From: Rhizobium esperanzae
GTDB lineage: Bacteria; Pseudomonadota; Alphaproteobacteria; Rhizobiales; Rhizobiaceae
Direction of reading: 5' to 3'
Assembly (NCBI RefSeq): GCF_014197615.1
Contig: NZ_JACIFY010000001.1
Coordinates: 124,001 to 188,000, forward strand
Length of the DNA stretch: 64,000 nt
Notes under the pieces: model-generated
What the model saw: the letters and a program-made list of their open reading frames with translations, nothing else
Told to the model about the DNA's origin: nothing
The model's database searches: none
Translations under genes and position numbers: made by a program
Shown: positions 44,097 to 52,980 of the stretch, piece by piece
Layout of the letters: the number at the start of each line of letters is the position of its first letter
Position numbering within the stretch: position 1 is the first letter of the stretch

Positions 44097-44314
44097 TCTG
44101 ATTTGACGCTCCTGCCCAATTCCACAATCGCAATCGAGAAGGGAATTGGGCAGAATTCAAAGCGCTACAGCGTCCCGTGCCTGAAAAGACACGGGCGGCG
44201 CTGTAGAACCGCACCGGCCCGTCATGGACCGGTGCGGAACTGCCTTGCCGCCTTGGGACGTCATGTCCGGCCGCGGCGCGGCTTTTGCCGTCAATATCAG
44301 GAAAACAGACCCCT
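44097..44314 (+). repeat. Three-hairpin intercistronic region
   Basis: No gene is present. Three consecutive stem-loops occur: 44112-44123 with 44142-44153 (12 bp, perfect); 44165-44172 with 44199-44206, continued inward by CCCGTG/CACGGG; and 44209-44217 with 44229-44237 (9 bp, perfect). No T-run follows any of them. The middle one has the form of a dispersed rhizobial palindrome. They probably set high binding-protein mRNA relative to the downstream genes. Confidence 0.75.
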
Positions 44315-45838
44315 ATGACTCACGATTTCGAGAACGTTCTCGCGGCTTCCGGAATATCGAAATTCTTTCCCGGCGCAGTGGCGTTGGACAAGGTCGATTT
44401 CACGCTGCGCAAGGGCGAGGTGCATGCGCTGCTTGGCGAGAATGGCGCCGGCAAGTCGACGCTGATCAAATGCATCACCGGTGCCTATCATCGTGACGAG
44501 GGCAGCCTGACGCTCGACGGTCATGAAATCAATCCGGCCAATACGCTCGCCGCCCAGAATCTCGGCATCGGCACCGTCTACCAGGAGGTCAACCTCCTCG
44601 CCAATCTGAGCGTTGCCGAAAACCTCTTTCTCGGACGCCAGCCAAGGCGTTTCGGCATGACCGATGTCCGCGCGATGAACCGCAAGGCGCGCGAATTGCT
44701 CACCGGTTACGGCATCGATATCGACGTCACCGCCGAGCTTGGCCGCTTTTCCGTTGCCGTCCAGCAGGTGGTCGCCATCGCCCGCGCCGTCGACCTCTCC
44801 GGCAAGGTGCTGATCTTGGACGAGCCGACGGCAAGCCTCGACAATCAGGAAGTGGCGCTGCTCTTCCGCATCATCGAGGACCTGAAGAAGCGCGGCCTGG
44901 GCATCGTCTTCATCACCCATTTCCTCGAGCAGGTCTATGCGATCAGCGACCGCATCACCGTGCTGCGCAACGGCAAGCTCGTCGGCACCCGGGACGCTGC
45001 CGATCTGCCGCGCCAGGGCCTGATCGCCATGATGCTCGGCCGCGAACTGGCGCATGCCGAGGAGACGGCGAAGGAGCGGAGTGTCACGGCGGGCGACGTC
45101 CGTTACCGCTTCGCAGGCTACGGCAAGCGCGGCAAGGTCAAGCCTTTCGACCTCGATGTGCGCGCCGGCGAGGTGGTCGGCATAGCCGGGCTGCTCGGTT
45201 CCGGCCGCACCGAAACCGCCGAACTGCTCTTCGGCATCGAACATGCCGACAGCGGCAGCGCCACGATCGACGGCCAGCCGGTGACCCTTTCCAGCCCACG
45301 CGCCGCCATCGAAAAAGGTTTCGGCTTCTGCCCCGAGGACCGCAAGACCGACGGCATCGTCGGCGATCTGTCGATCAGGGAGAATATCGCGCTTGCGCTG
45401 CAGGCCCGGCGCGGCTGGACGCGGCCGCTGTCGCGCGCCGAGCAGAATGCGCTTGCCGACCGTTACATCAAGGCGCTCGATATCCGCACCACCGACCGCG
45501 AGAAGCCGATCCGGCTGCTTTCCGGCGGCAACCAGCAGAAGGCGATCCTCGCCCGCTGGCTGGCGACCAATCCGAAGTTTCTCATCCTCGACGAGCCGAC
45601 CCGCGGCATCGATGTCGGCGCCCATGCCGAGATCATCCGGCTGATCGAACAGCTCTGCGGCGAAGGCATGTCGCTGATCGTGATTTCCTCGGAACTTGAA
45701 GAGCTTGTCGCCTATAGTTCACGTATCATCGTGCTTCGCGACAGACAGCATATCGCCGAACTCACGGGCGAACGGATTACGGCCGCCGGCATCGTCGATG
45801 CCATCGCTGCGGCCGAGCATAAGATGGAGGAGGCATGA
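44315..45838 (+). CDS. ytfR: Galactofuranose ABC ATPase (YtfR-like)
   Basis: A 507-residue double ATPase. The first half has Walker A GENGAGKST near residue 40. The second half has GLLGSGRTE and signature LSGGNQQKAILARWL, as in RbsA/YtfR. The start at ATG 44315 (MTHDFEN) is preferred; the upstream extension lacks support. The stop overlaps the YtfT-like start (ATGA). It couples ATP hydrolysis to import by the two permeases. Confidence 0.9.
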   Translation: MTHDFENVLAASGISKFFPGAVALDKVDFTLRKGEVHALLGENGAGKSTLIKCITGAYHRDEGSLTLDGHEINPANTLAAQNLGIGTVYQEVNLLANLSVAENLFLGRQPRRFGMTDVRAMNRKARELLTGYGIDIDVTAELGRFSVAVQQVVAIARAVDLSGKVLILDEPTASLDNQEVALLFRIIEDLKKRGLGIVFITHFLEQVYAISDRITVLRNGKLVGTRDAADLPRQGLIAMMLGRELAHAEETAKERSVTAGDVRYRFAGYGKRGKVKPFDLDVRAGEVVGIAGLLGSGRTETAELLFGIEHADSGSATIDGQPVTLSSPRAAIEKGFGFCPEDRKTDGIVGDLSIRENIALALQARRGWTRPLSRAEQNALADRYIKALDIRTTDREKPIRLLSGGNQQKAILARWLATNPKFLILDEPTRGIDVGAHAEIIRLIEQLCGEGMSLIVISSELEELVAYSSRIIVLRDRQHIAELTGERITAAGIVDAIAAAEHKMEEA

Positions 45839-46848
45839 GGTCCTCGCTAAACGCGCTGGCTTATCGCCTGGCGCCGCAATTGATTGCGCTCGTTGTTATT
45901 CTTTTGTTGAATTTCATCACGTCACCGCAGTTTTTTAATGTCGTGGTTCAAAATGACCGCCTCTATGGCAGCCTGATCGACGTGCTCAACCGCGGCGCAC
46001 CGGTGGCGTTGCTGGCGATCGGCATGACGCTGGTCATCGCCACCAAGGGCATCGATCTGTCCGTCGGGGCTGTTGTCGCCATCTGCGGTGCCGTTGCCGC
46101 ATCGTCGATTGTCTCAGGAAATTCAGTGGCCTACACCATTGTCCTGACGTTGGCGGTCGGCATTGCCTGCGGCGTCTGGAACGGTTTCCTGGTGGCCGTG
46201 CTCAATATCCAGCCGATCATCGCCACGCTGGTGCTGATGGTCGCCGGCCGCGGCATCGCCCAGCTCATCACCGAAGGCGCCATCCTGACCTTCAATGATG
46301 ACGGGCTGACCTTCTTCGGCAGCGGCTCCATGGCCCTTCTGCCGATGCCTGTCGTCATCTGGTTTCTCGTCGGCCTGCTCGTCATCCTGCTCGTCCGCCG
46401 GACAGCGCTCGGCATGCTGATCGAGGCCGTCGGCATCAATCGCCGCGCCAGCACGCTATCCGGCATTCGAACGCCGGTGCTGCTGATGGCTGTCTATATG
46501 CTGAGCGGGCTGTGTGCCTCGATATCAGGCATCATCGTCGCCGCCGACATCAAGGGCGCCGATGCCAACAATGCCGGCCTGTGGCTCGAACTCGACGCCA
46601 TCCTCGCCGTCGTCGTCGGCGGCAATTCATTGCTCGGCGGCCGCTTCAGCATTCTCGGATCGCTGATCGGCGCGATGATCATCCAGGCGGTGAATACCGG
46701 CATCCTGTCTTCCGGCTTCCCGCCGGAGTTCAACCTGATCATCAAGGCCATCATCATTATCGTCATCCTCGTCATCCAGTCGCCGGCGGTGCAGTCGCTC
46801 GCCATCTTCGCCAGCCGCCGGCCGGGCGGAAGGGAGCAGCCGAAATGA
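45835..46848 (+). CDS. ytfT: Galactofuranose ABC permease (YtfT-like)
   Basis: A 337-residue BPD_transp_2 permease with about nine membrane segments. It has the family GMTLVIATKGIDLSVGAVVA motif and AVVVGGNSLLGGRFSILGS. The start overlaps ytfR by four bases and its stop overlaps the next permease by four bases, so three genes are tightly coupled. Confidence 0.9.
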   Translation: MRSSLNALAYRLAPQLIALVVILLLNFITSPQFFNVVVQNDRLYGSLIDVLNRGAPVALLAIGMTLVIATKGIDLSVGAVVAICGAVAASSIVSGNSVAYTIVLTLAVGIACGVWNGFLVAVLNIQPIIATLVLMVAGRGIAQLITEGAILTFNDDGLTFFGSGSMALLPMPVVIWFLVGLLVILLVRRTALGMLIEAVGINRRASTLSGIRTPVLLMAVYMLSGLCASISGIIVAADIKGADANNAGLWLELDAILAVVVGGNSLLGGRFSILGSLIGAMIIQAVNTGILSSGFPPEFNLIIKAIIIIVILVIQSPAVQSLAIFASRRPGGREQPK

Positions 46849-47813
46849 ATTCCAAATACCTGCCGCTGCTTGCGACCATCGTCATCTTCGTGCTCGCCTA
46901 TGCCGGCTGCACGCTGCAATATCCGAACATGCTGTCGACACGTGTCATCGGCAATCTGCTGACCGACAATGCCTTTCTCGGCATCGCAGCCGTCGGCATG
47001 ACCTTCGTGATCATCTCCGGCGGCATCGATCTGTCGATCGGATCGGTCATCGCCTTCACCGGCGTCTTCCTGGCGGTGATCCTGCAGAAGACCTCGATCC
47101 ATCCGCTGCTCGCCTTTGCGATCGTGCTTGTGATCACCACTGCCTTTGGCGGTATCATGGGCGCCATCATCCACTATCTCGAAATGCCGGCTTTCATCGT
47201 CACGCTCGCCGGCATGTTCCTGGCGCGCGGCATGGCCTTCGTGCTCTCGATCGACAGCATCCCGATCGACCATGAATATTATTCGACGCTGACGAGCCTC
47301 TATTGGCGCCTGCCCGGCGGTGGGCGGCTGACGCTGATCGGCGCCATCATGCTCCTGGTCTTTGCCGCCGGCATTTTCATCGCCCAGCGCACCCGCTTCG
47401 GCACCAATGTCTATGCGCTCGGCGGCGGCCCGCAGACGGCGCGGCTGATGGGTGTGCCGGTCGGCCGCACGACAATTCAGATCTATGCGCTGTCGGGCTT
47501 TCTTGCAGGCCTATCCGGGATCGTTTTTTCGCTGTACACCTCAGCTGGTTATTCTCTTGCAGCAGTCGGCGTCGAACTCGACGCCATTGCGGCGGTCGTC
47601 ATCGGAGGGACGCTGCTGACCGGAGGAGCGGGATTCGTGGCGGGTACCTTGATCGGTATCCTGATCCAGGGGCTCATTCAGACCTACATCACCTTCGACG
47701 GCACGCTGTCGAGCTGGTGGACCAAGATCCTGATTGGCCTCCTGCTGTTTGCATTTATCCTGATGCAGAAGGCGATCCTGTTCGTTTCCAGTCTGAACAA
47801 GAGGTATGCCTGA
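46845..47813 (+). CDS. yjfF: Galactofuranose ABC permease (YjfF-like)
   Basis: A 322-residue permease paired with YtfT, with GMTFVIISGGIDLSIGSVIA and IAAVVIGGTLLTGGAGFV motifs. The start at ATG 46845 lies in the YtfT stop; a longer upstream frame is only open sequence inside ytfT. Its stop overlaps the GntR gene by eight bases, which ties the regulator to the transporter operon. Confidence 0.9.
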   Translation: MNSKYLPLLATIVIFVLAYAGCTLQYPNMLSTRVIGNLLTDNAFLGIAAVGMTFVIISGGIDLSIGSVIAFTGVFLAVILQKTSIHPLLAFAIVLVITTAFGGIMGAIIHYLEMPAFIVTLAGMFLARGMAFVLSIDSIPIDHEYYSTLTSLYWRLPGGGRLTLIGAIMLLVFAAGIFIAQRTRFGTNVYALGGGPQTARLMGVPVGRTTIQIYALSGFLAGLSGIVFSLYTSAGYSLAAVGVELDAIAAVVIGGTLLTGGAGFVAGTLIGILIQGLIQTYITFDGTLSSWWTKILIGLLLFAFILMQKAILFVSSLNKRYA

Positions 47814-48600
47814 GGGGGAGACGGATCGCTTGCGCAACAAATTGGACGAGACACGTAAGACGGGGCGCAGAACCCGGACGAGCCACGCGCAAGTGGTTGA
47901 CGAGCTCGGAAAGGAGATCGTCGCCGGCACCTATCCCGTCGGCTCGATCTTGCCTGGCGATACCGAACTGGCGCAGCGCTTCAAAGTGTCCCGTACCGTC
48001 TTGCGCGAGACGATGAAGACGCTCGCCGCCAAGGGCATGGTTGTCGCGAAGGCGCGGGTCGGTACGCGTGTGACCGAGAAGAACCTCTGGAACATGTTCG
48101 ACAGCGAGATCATTGCCTGGCACTTCGACAATGGCGTGACGGAAGAGTTCCTGCTGCAACTCTACGATATCCGTCTTGCGGTCGAACCTTTCGCTGCCGG
48201 TCTCGTCGCCGAGCGGGCGAATGCGGATGATATCGAGACGCTGCGCGCATTGGCGCTCGATATGGCGGCGAGTGGCCACACTGCCGACAGCCTGGCGCTC
48301 GCCGACCTTCGTTTCCACCTGGCGCTCGCCGAAGCCTCGCACAATCCCTTCATGCGGACGCTCGGCAGCCTCATCGAAGCGGCCCTCGTCGGCATGTTCC
48401 GCATGAGCACGCCGCCCGCCGAAAACGGTTTCGCCAATATCGCCGATACCCATATGCGCATCGTCGATGCGATCGTTTCCGGTGACAGCGCTGCCGCACG
48501 CCGTGCCATGGAACTCGTCATCCTGGATGGCCGCCATCATGTGCACGAGGCCTTCGCCGCCCGCGGTTCCGAGACCGTCAGAGTGCCGATTTCGACCTAA
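47806..48600 (+). CDS. GntR regulator of the ytf-like operon
   Basis: A 264-residue FadR-class regulator. It has a basic N-terminus, then a winged helix with LPGDTELAQRFKVSRTVLRETMKTLAAKG. The FCD domain opens with NMFDSEIIAWHFDNG, like DgoR- and GguR-type regulators of galactose or galactonate use. That resemblance is from memory. It overlaps yjfF by eight bases, so it is probably autoregulated as the last gene of the operon it controls. Confidence 0.85.
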   Translation: MPEGETDRLRNKLDETRKTGRRTRTSHAQVVDELGKEIVAGTYPVGSILPGDTELAQRFKVSRTVLRETMKTLAAKGMVVAKARVGTRVTEKNLWNMFDSEIIAWHFDNGVTEEFLLQLYDIRLAVEPFAAGLVAERANADDIETLRALALDMAASGHTADSLALADLRFHLALAEASHNPFMRTLGSLIEAALVGMFRMSTPPAENGFANIADTHMRIVDAIVSGDSAAARRAMELVILDGRHHVHEAFAARGSETVRVPIST

Positions 48601-48779
48601 ATTTCACGCTTGCAAAGGCTTTGCGTGTCTGCCGCGCCACTGATGTTTTCGGGCGCGCAAAGGACGCTGCAAGGCTTTCAATCCATCGCGCGTGCTTTCC
48701 GAAAATCGATTCCGATTTCAGGAATTATGCAGTATGAGGCAACAAAGCCGCCTCACGGCGCGGATTCGCGGAGCAGATC
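48601..48779. other. Intergenic region before glmU
   Basis: No gene is supported. It includes a partial palindrome AAATCGATTCCGATTT around 48703-48718, of a type I associate with rhizobial intergenic repeats, and it must carry the glmU promoter. A short open frame across the region has no domain. Confidence 0.5.
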
Positions 48780-50141
48780 ATGGAACGTACTTGTCTTGCC
48801 GTCATCCTTGCCGCCGGTGACAGCACGCGGATGAAATCCTCGAAATCGAAAGTGCTGCATCCGGTCGCCGGACGGCCGATGATCGCCCATGTGGTCGAGG
48901 CGGTCGCCTCCGCCGGCATCTCCTCCGTCGCCCTCGTCGTCGGCCGCGATGCTGAGGATGTCGCAAAGGCTGCAAGCGTTGCCGGCGTCGGCATCGAAGC
49001 CTATCTGCAGAAGGAGCGCCTCGGCACCGGCCATGCGGTGCTGGCGGCGCGCGAAGCGATCGCCAAGGGCTATGACGATATCCTCGTCACTTATGGCGAC
49101 GTGCCGCTGCAGACCGACGCACCGCTGAAGGCCGCCCGCCAGGGCCTTGCGGAGGGCAGCGATGTCGTCGTCATCGGTTTCCACACCGACCGCCCCACAG
49201 GCTACGGCCGCCTGCTCGTCAAGGATGGCGAATTGATCGCCATCCGCGAGGAGAAGGACGCGACCGATGCCGAGCGCACCGTCACCTGGTGCAACAGCGG
49301 GCTGATGGCGATCAACGGCCGCAAGGCGCTCGATCTTCTCCAGCGCATCGGCAATGCCAATGCCAAGGGCGAATTCTATCTGACCGATCTCGTCGAGATC
49401 GCCCGTTCGCTCGGCGGCCGCGTCACCGCCGTCGATGCTCCCGAAATCGAGATGACCGGCTGCAACAACCGGGCCGAACTCGCCGTCATCGAGCGCTTCT
49501 GGCAGGAGCGCCGCCGCCACCAGATGATGCTGGCCGGCGTCACCATGATCGCGCCGGAAACGGTCTTTCTGTCCTATGACACCGTCATCGGCCAGGATGC
49601 GCTGATCGAGCCGAATGTCGTCTTCGGTCCCGGCGCGGTGATCGACAGCGGCGCCGTCATCCATGCCTTCTCGCATATCGAAGGCGCCCATGTCAGCCAG
49701 GGCGCGACCGTCGGCCCCTTCGCGCGGCTGCGCCCGGGTGCCGATCTCGCCGACGGTTCGAAGGTCGGCAATTTCTGTGAGGTCAAGAACGGCCGGATCG
49801 GCGAGGGCGCCAAGGTCAACCATCTCACCTATATCGGCGATGCGGTCATCGGCGCCGGCAGCAATATCGGCGCCGGCACGATCACCTGCAACTATGACGG
49901 CGTCAACAAGAGCGAGACGGTGATCGGCGAAAACGCCTTCATCGGTTCCAACTCCTCGCTGGTCGCGCCGGTGACGATCGGCGACGGCGCCTATATCGCC
50001 TCCGGCAGCGTCATCACCGCCGATGTGCCGGCCGACGCCCTGGCGCTCGGCCGGGCCCGCCAGGAGATCAAGCCCGGCCGCGCGATCCTGCTGCGCGAGC
50101 GCGCGCTCGCCATCAAGGCGGCGAAGAAGGCGAAGGCTTGA
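48780..50141 (+). CDS. glmU: Bifunctional GlcNAc-1-P uridylyl/acetyltransferase
   Basis: A 453-residue cytosolic enzyme that makes UDP-GlcNAc. The N-terminal nucleotidyltransferase domain starts [20 protein letters not shown] (the usual glycine and proline are replaced). The C-terminal half is a left-handed beta helix of hexapeptide repeats (from about residue 250) for acetyl transfer. GGAG lies eight bases before the ATG. glmS follows after 113 bp, so the two steps of amino-sugar synthesis are neighbours. Needed for peptidoglycan, lipopolysaccharide and probably Nod-factor precursors. Confidence 0.95.
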   Translation: MERTCLAVILAAGDSTRMKSSKSKVLHPVAGRPMIAHVVEAVASAGISSVALVVGRDAEDVAKAASVAGVGIEAYLQKERLGTGHAVLAAREAIAKGYDDILVTYGDVPLQTDAPLKAARQGLAEGSDVVVIGFHTDRPTGYGRLLVKDGELIAIREEKDATDAERTVTWCNSGLMAINGRKALDLLQRIGNANAKGEFYLTDLVEIARSLGGRVTAVDAPEIEMTGCNNRAELAVIERFWQERRRHQMMLAGVTMIAPETVFLSYDTVIGQDALIEPNVVFGPGAVIDSGAVIHAFSHIEGAHVSQGATVGPFARLRPGADLADGSKVGNFCEVKNGRIGEGAKVNHLTYIGDAVIGAGSNIGAGTITCNYDGVNKSETVIGENAFIGSNSSLVAPVTIGDGAYIASGSVITADVPADALALGRARQEIKPGRAILLRERALAIKAAKKAKA

Positions 50142-50254
50142 GGCCGCTTTCCATAACCGGCGGAAATTGAAAGTGACCGCCGAGGTGATTGAGAAATAAG
50201 CAGGAATCGTTAGGACTGGCCTCGTCATCGAAGCCTTCATGGGGAATATATTGC

Positions 50255-52081
50255 ATGTGCGGTATTGTGGGGATTGTCGGAAGTCAGCCTGTTGCCGGGC
50301 GCCTGGTCGATGCGCTGAAGCGTCTCGAATATCGCGGTTATGACTCCGCCGGCGTCGCCACCATCCATGAGGGGGTGATGGATCGCCGCCGCGCCGAAGG
50401 CAAACTCTTCAATCTGGAAAAGCGCCTCGATGCCGAACCGCTGCCGGGCATGGTCGGCATCGCCCATACGCGCTGGGCGACCCATGGCGTGCCCAACGAG
50501 ACCAACGCCCATCCGCATTTCGTCGAAGGTGTCGCCGTCGTCCATAACGGCATCATCGAGAATTTCTCAGAGCTTCGCGATGAATTGACCGAGGAGGGCG
50601 CGGTCTTTCAGACCCAGACCGATACCGAAGTCGTCGCCCAGCTGATGGCGAAATATCTGCGCGAAGGCCTGGAGCCGCGCGCTGCCATGCTGAAGATGCT
50701 GAACCGGGTGACCGGCGCCTATGCGCTGGCCATCATGCTCAAGGCCGATCCCGGTACGATCATGGCCGCCCGTTCCGGCCCGCCGCTTGCCGTCGGCTAC
50801 GGCCGCGGCGAAATGTTCCTCGGCTCGGATGCGATTGCGCTCTCGCCCTTCACCAACGAGATCACCTATCTCGTCGACGGCGATTGCGCCGTCATCACCC
50901 GTGACAGTGTCGCCGTCATCGATTTTACCGGCAAGCCGGTCAGGCGCGCCCGCCAGATCTCGCAGGCGACCGCCTATGTCGTCGACAAGGGCAACCACCG
51001 CCATTTCATGGAAAAGGAAATCTACGAGCAGCCGGAGGTCATCTCTCACGCGCTCAGCCACTATGTCGATTTCGCCGAAAATACGATCGGCGCCAATGCC
51101 GAGGCGATCGACTTCAAGGCGGCGACCGGCCTTGCGATCTCGGCCTGCGGCACCGCCTATCTCGCCGGCCTCGTCGGCAAATACTGGTTCGAGCGTTATG
51201 CCCGCCTGCCTGTTGAAATCGACGTTGCCTCAGAATTCCGCTACCGCGAAATGCCTCTGTCGTCCTCGCAGGCAGCACTCTTCATTTCGCAGTCCGGCGA
51301 GACCGCCGATACGCTGGCATCGCTGCGTTATTGCCGCGACAACGGCCTGAAGATCGGCGCCGTCGTCAATGTCCGCGAATCGACGATCGCGCGTGAATCC
51401 GACGCCGTCTTCCCCATCATGGCCGGCCCGGAAATCGGCGTCGCCTCGACCAAGGCCTTCACCTGCCAGCTTGCCGTGCTGGCGTCGCTCGCCATCGGCG
51501 CCGGCAAGGCGCGCGGCACGGTGAGTGCGGAGGAGGAGAGGGCGCTCGTGCGCCATCTCGCCGAAATGCCGCGCGTCATGAGCCGGGTGCTGAACCTCAT
51601 CCAGCCGCAGATGGAAAGCCTGTCGCGCGAACTGTCGAAGTGCAAGGACGTGCTCTATCTCGGCCGCGGCACCAGCTTCCCGCTTGCCATGGAAGGCGCG
51701 CTGAAACTCAAGGAAATTTCCTATATCCACGCCGAAGGTTATGCCGCCGGCGAATTGAAGCACGGGCCGATCGCGCTGATCGACGAGAATATGCCGGTCA
51801 TCGTCATCGCTCCCTACGACCGTTTCTTCGAAAAGACCGTTTCGAACATGCAGGAGGTCGCGGCCCGCGGCGGCCGAATTATCTTCATCACCGACGAGGC
51901 GGGTGCTGCGGCCTCGAAACTGCCGACCATGGCGACGATCATCCTGCCCGTCGTCGACGAAATCATCGCGCCGATGATCTTCTCGCTGCCGATCCAGCTG
52001 CTCGCCTATCACACTGCTGTTTTCATGGGCACCGACGTCGATCAGCCGCGCAACCTGGCGAAATCCGTAACAGTGGAATAA
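50255..52081 (+). CDS. glmS: Glucosamine-6-phosphate synthase
   Basis: A 608-residue enzyme that forms glucosamine-6-phosphate from fructose-6-phosphate and glutamine. The start at 50255 puts the catalytic cysteine at position 2 (MCGIVGIVG), as required after methionine removal. The N-terminal glutaminase domain contains YDSAGVAT and HTRWATHG. Two SIS domains follow (SQSGETADTLASLR; GRGTSFPLAMEGALKLKE), and the C-terminus ends DQPRNLAKSVTVE. GGGG precedes the ATG. No glmS ribozyme signature is visible in the short leader. Confidence 0.95.
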   Translation: MCGIVGIVGSQPVAGRLVDALKRLEYRGYDSAGVATIHEGVMDRRRAEGKLFNLEKRLDAEPLPGMVGIAHTRWATHGVPNETNAHPHFVEGVAVVHNGIIENFSELRDELTEEGAVFQTQTDTEVVAQLMAKYLREGLEPRAAMLKMLNRVTGAYALAIMLKADPGTIMAARSGPPLAVGYGRGEMFLGSDAIALSPFTNEITYLVDGDCAVITRDSVAVIDFTGKPVRRARQISQATAYVVDKGNHRHFMEKEIYEQPEVISHALSHYVDFAENTIGANAEAIDFKAATGLAISACGTAYLAGLVGKYWFERYARLPVEIDVASEFRYREMPLSSSQAALFISQSGETADTLASLRYCRDNGLKIGAVVNVRESTIARESDAVFPIMAGPEIGVASTKAFTCQLAVLASLAIGAGKARGTVSAEEERALVRHLAEMPRVMSRVLNLIQPQMESLSRELSKCKDVLYLGRGTSFPLAMEGALKLKEISYIHAEGYAAGELKHGPIALIDENMPVIVIAPYDRFFEKTVSNMQEVAARGGRIIFITDEAGAAASKLPTMATIILPVVDEIIAPMIFSLPIQLLAYHTAVFMGTDVDQPRNLAKSVTVE

Positions 52082-52215
52082 GCCTGCAAGGCCGCGGCCT
52101 CCGCTGCGAAACATATTGTGCGGACCCTCGAATTCTGGCAATTTTGGTGTGCGGACAAGGGGGAAAGGCCGGCGTTCCGGCCTGTCCACGACTGAGATGG
52201 AGCTCATCAGGAGAG

Positions 52216-52923
52216 ATGACCGACAACACCCCCAGAATGCCGGTCGCGACCCGGCTGAGGAATAATTTTCTCGCAGGCCTGATCATCTGCGCGCCGATCG
52301 CGATCACCATCTGGCTGACCTGGACCTTCATCCACTGGTCCGACAGCTGGGTCAGGCCCTATATTCCGGCGCGCTGGAATCCGGAAAGCTATCTCAATTT
52401 CGCCATTCCCGGTTTCGGCCTGCTGACGGCCGTCGTGCTGATCACCGTCGTCGGTTTCCTCGGCAAGAACCTGATCGGCCAAAGCATCGTCGGTTTCGGC
52501 GAATCGGTCGTCCAGCGCATGCCGCTGGTGCGCACGATCTACAGAAGCGTGAAGCAGATTTTCGAAACGGTGCTGAAGGAGCAGTCGAACTCCTTCAAGA
52601 AAGTCGGCCTCATCGAATATCCCAGTCCCGGCCTCTGGGCGTTGGTTTTCGTGGCCACCGACGCCAAGGGCGAGATCGCTTCGAAGTTCAACGCCATGGG
52701 CCAGGATATGGTTGCGGTCTTCCTGCCGCCGACGCCGGTGCCGACCGCCGGTTTCCTCGTCTTCGTGCCGCGCGAGAAGATCGTGCTGCTCGACATGTCG
52801 CCGGAAGACGCGGCCAAATTCCTGATCTCAGGCGGGCTCGTGGCTCCTGAAATCCCTCAGTCCGAGCCGAAGCCGAAGCATTTGCCGCGGCCGAAGCCGG
52901 TGGCGGTTTCCAAGGCCGAATGA
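52216..52923 (+). CDS. DUF502 membrane protein
   Basis: A 235-residue inner-membrane protein of DUF502 (unknown function), with two membrane segments (about residues 18-40 and 63-85). Conserved motifs are RMPLVRTIYRSVKQIFETVL and PTPVPTAGFLVFVPREK. CAGGAGAG lies upstream of ATG 52216. The tail is rich in Pro and Lys. It follows glmS by 134 bp and converges with recG. Confidence 0.85.
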   Translation: MTDNTPRMPVATRLRNNFLAGLIICAPIAITIWLTWTFIHWSDSWVRPYIPARWNPESYLNFAIPGFGLLTAVVLITVVGFLGKNLIGQSIVGFGESVVQRMPLVRTIYRSVKQIFETVLKEQSNSFKKVGLIEYPSPGLWALVFVATDAKGEIASKFNAMGQDMVAVFLPPTPVPTAGFLVFVPREKIVLLDMSPEDAAKFLISGGLVAPEIPQSEPKPKHLPRPKPVAVSKAE

Positions 52924-52980
52924 TGCATGCCGCCCAAAAGCGTTTGGGATAACAACAGGCATGGCGCGTAGTGGCGCGCC

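Noticed and set aside
48610..48834. 74-codon frame before glmU
   Set aside because: Runs through intergenic repeat sequence into glmU in another frame.
50142..50254. glmS ribozyme before glmS
   Set aside because: Gap is only 113 bp, has no recognisable core, and the ribozyme is known mainly from Firmicutes.
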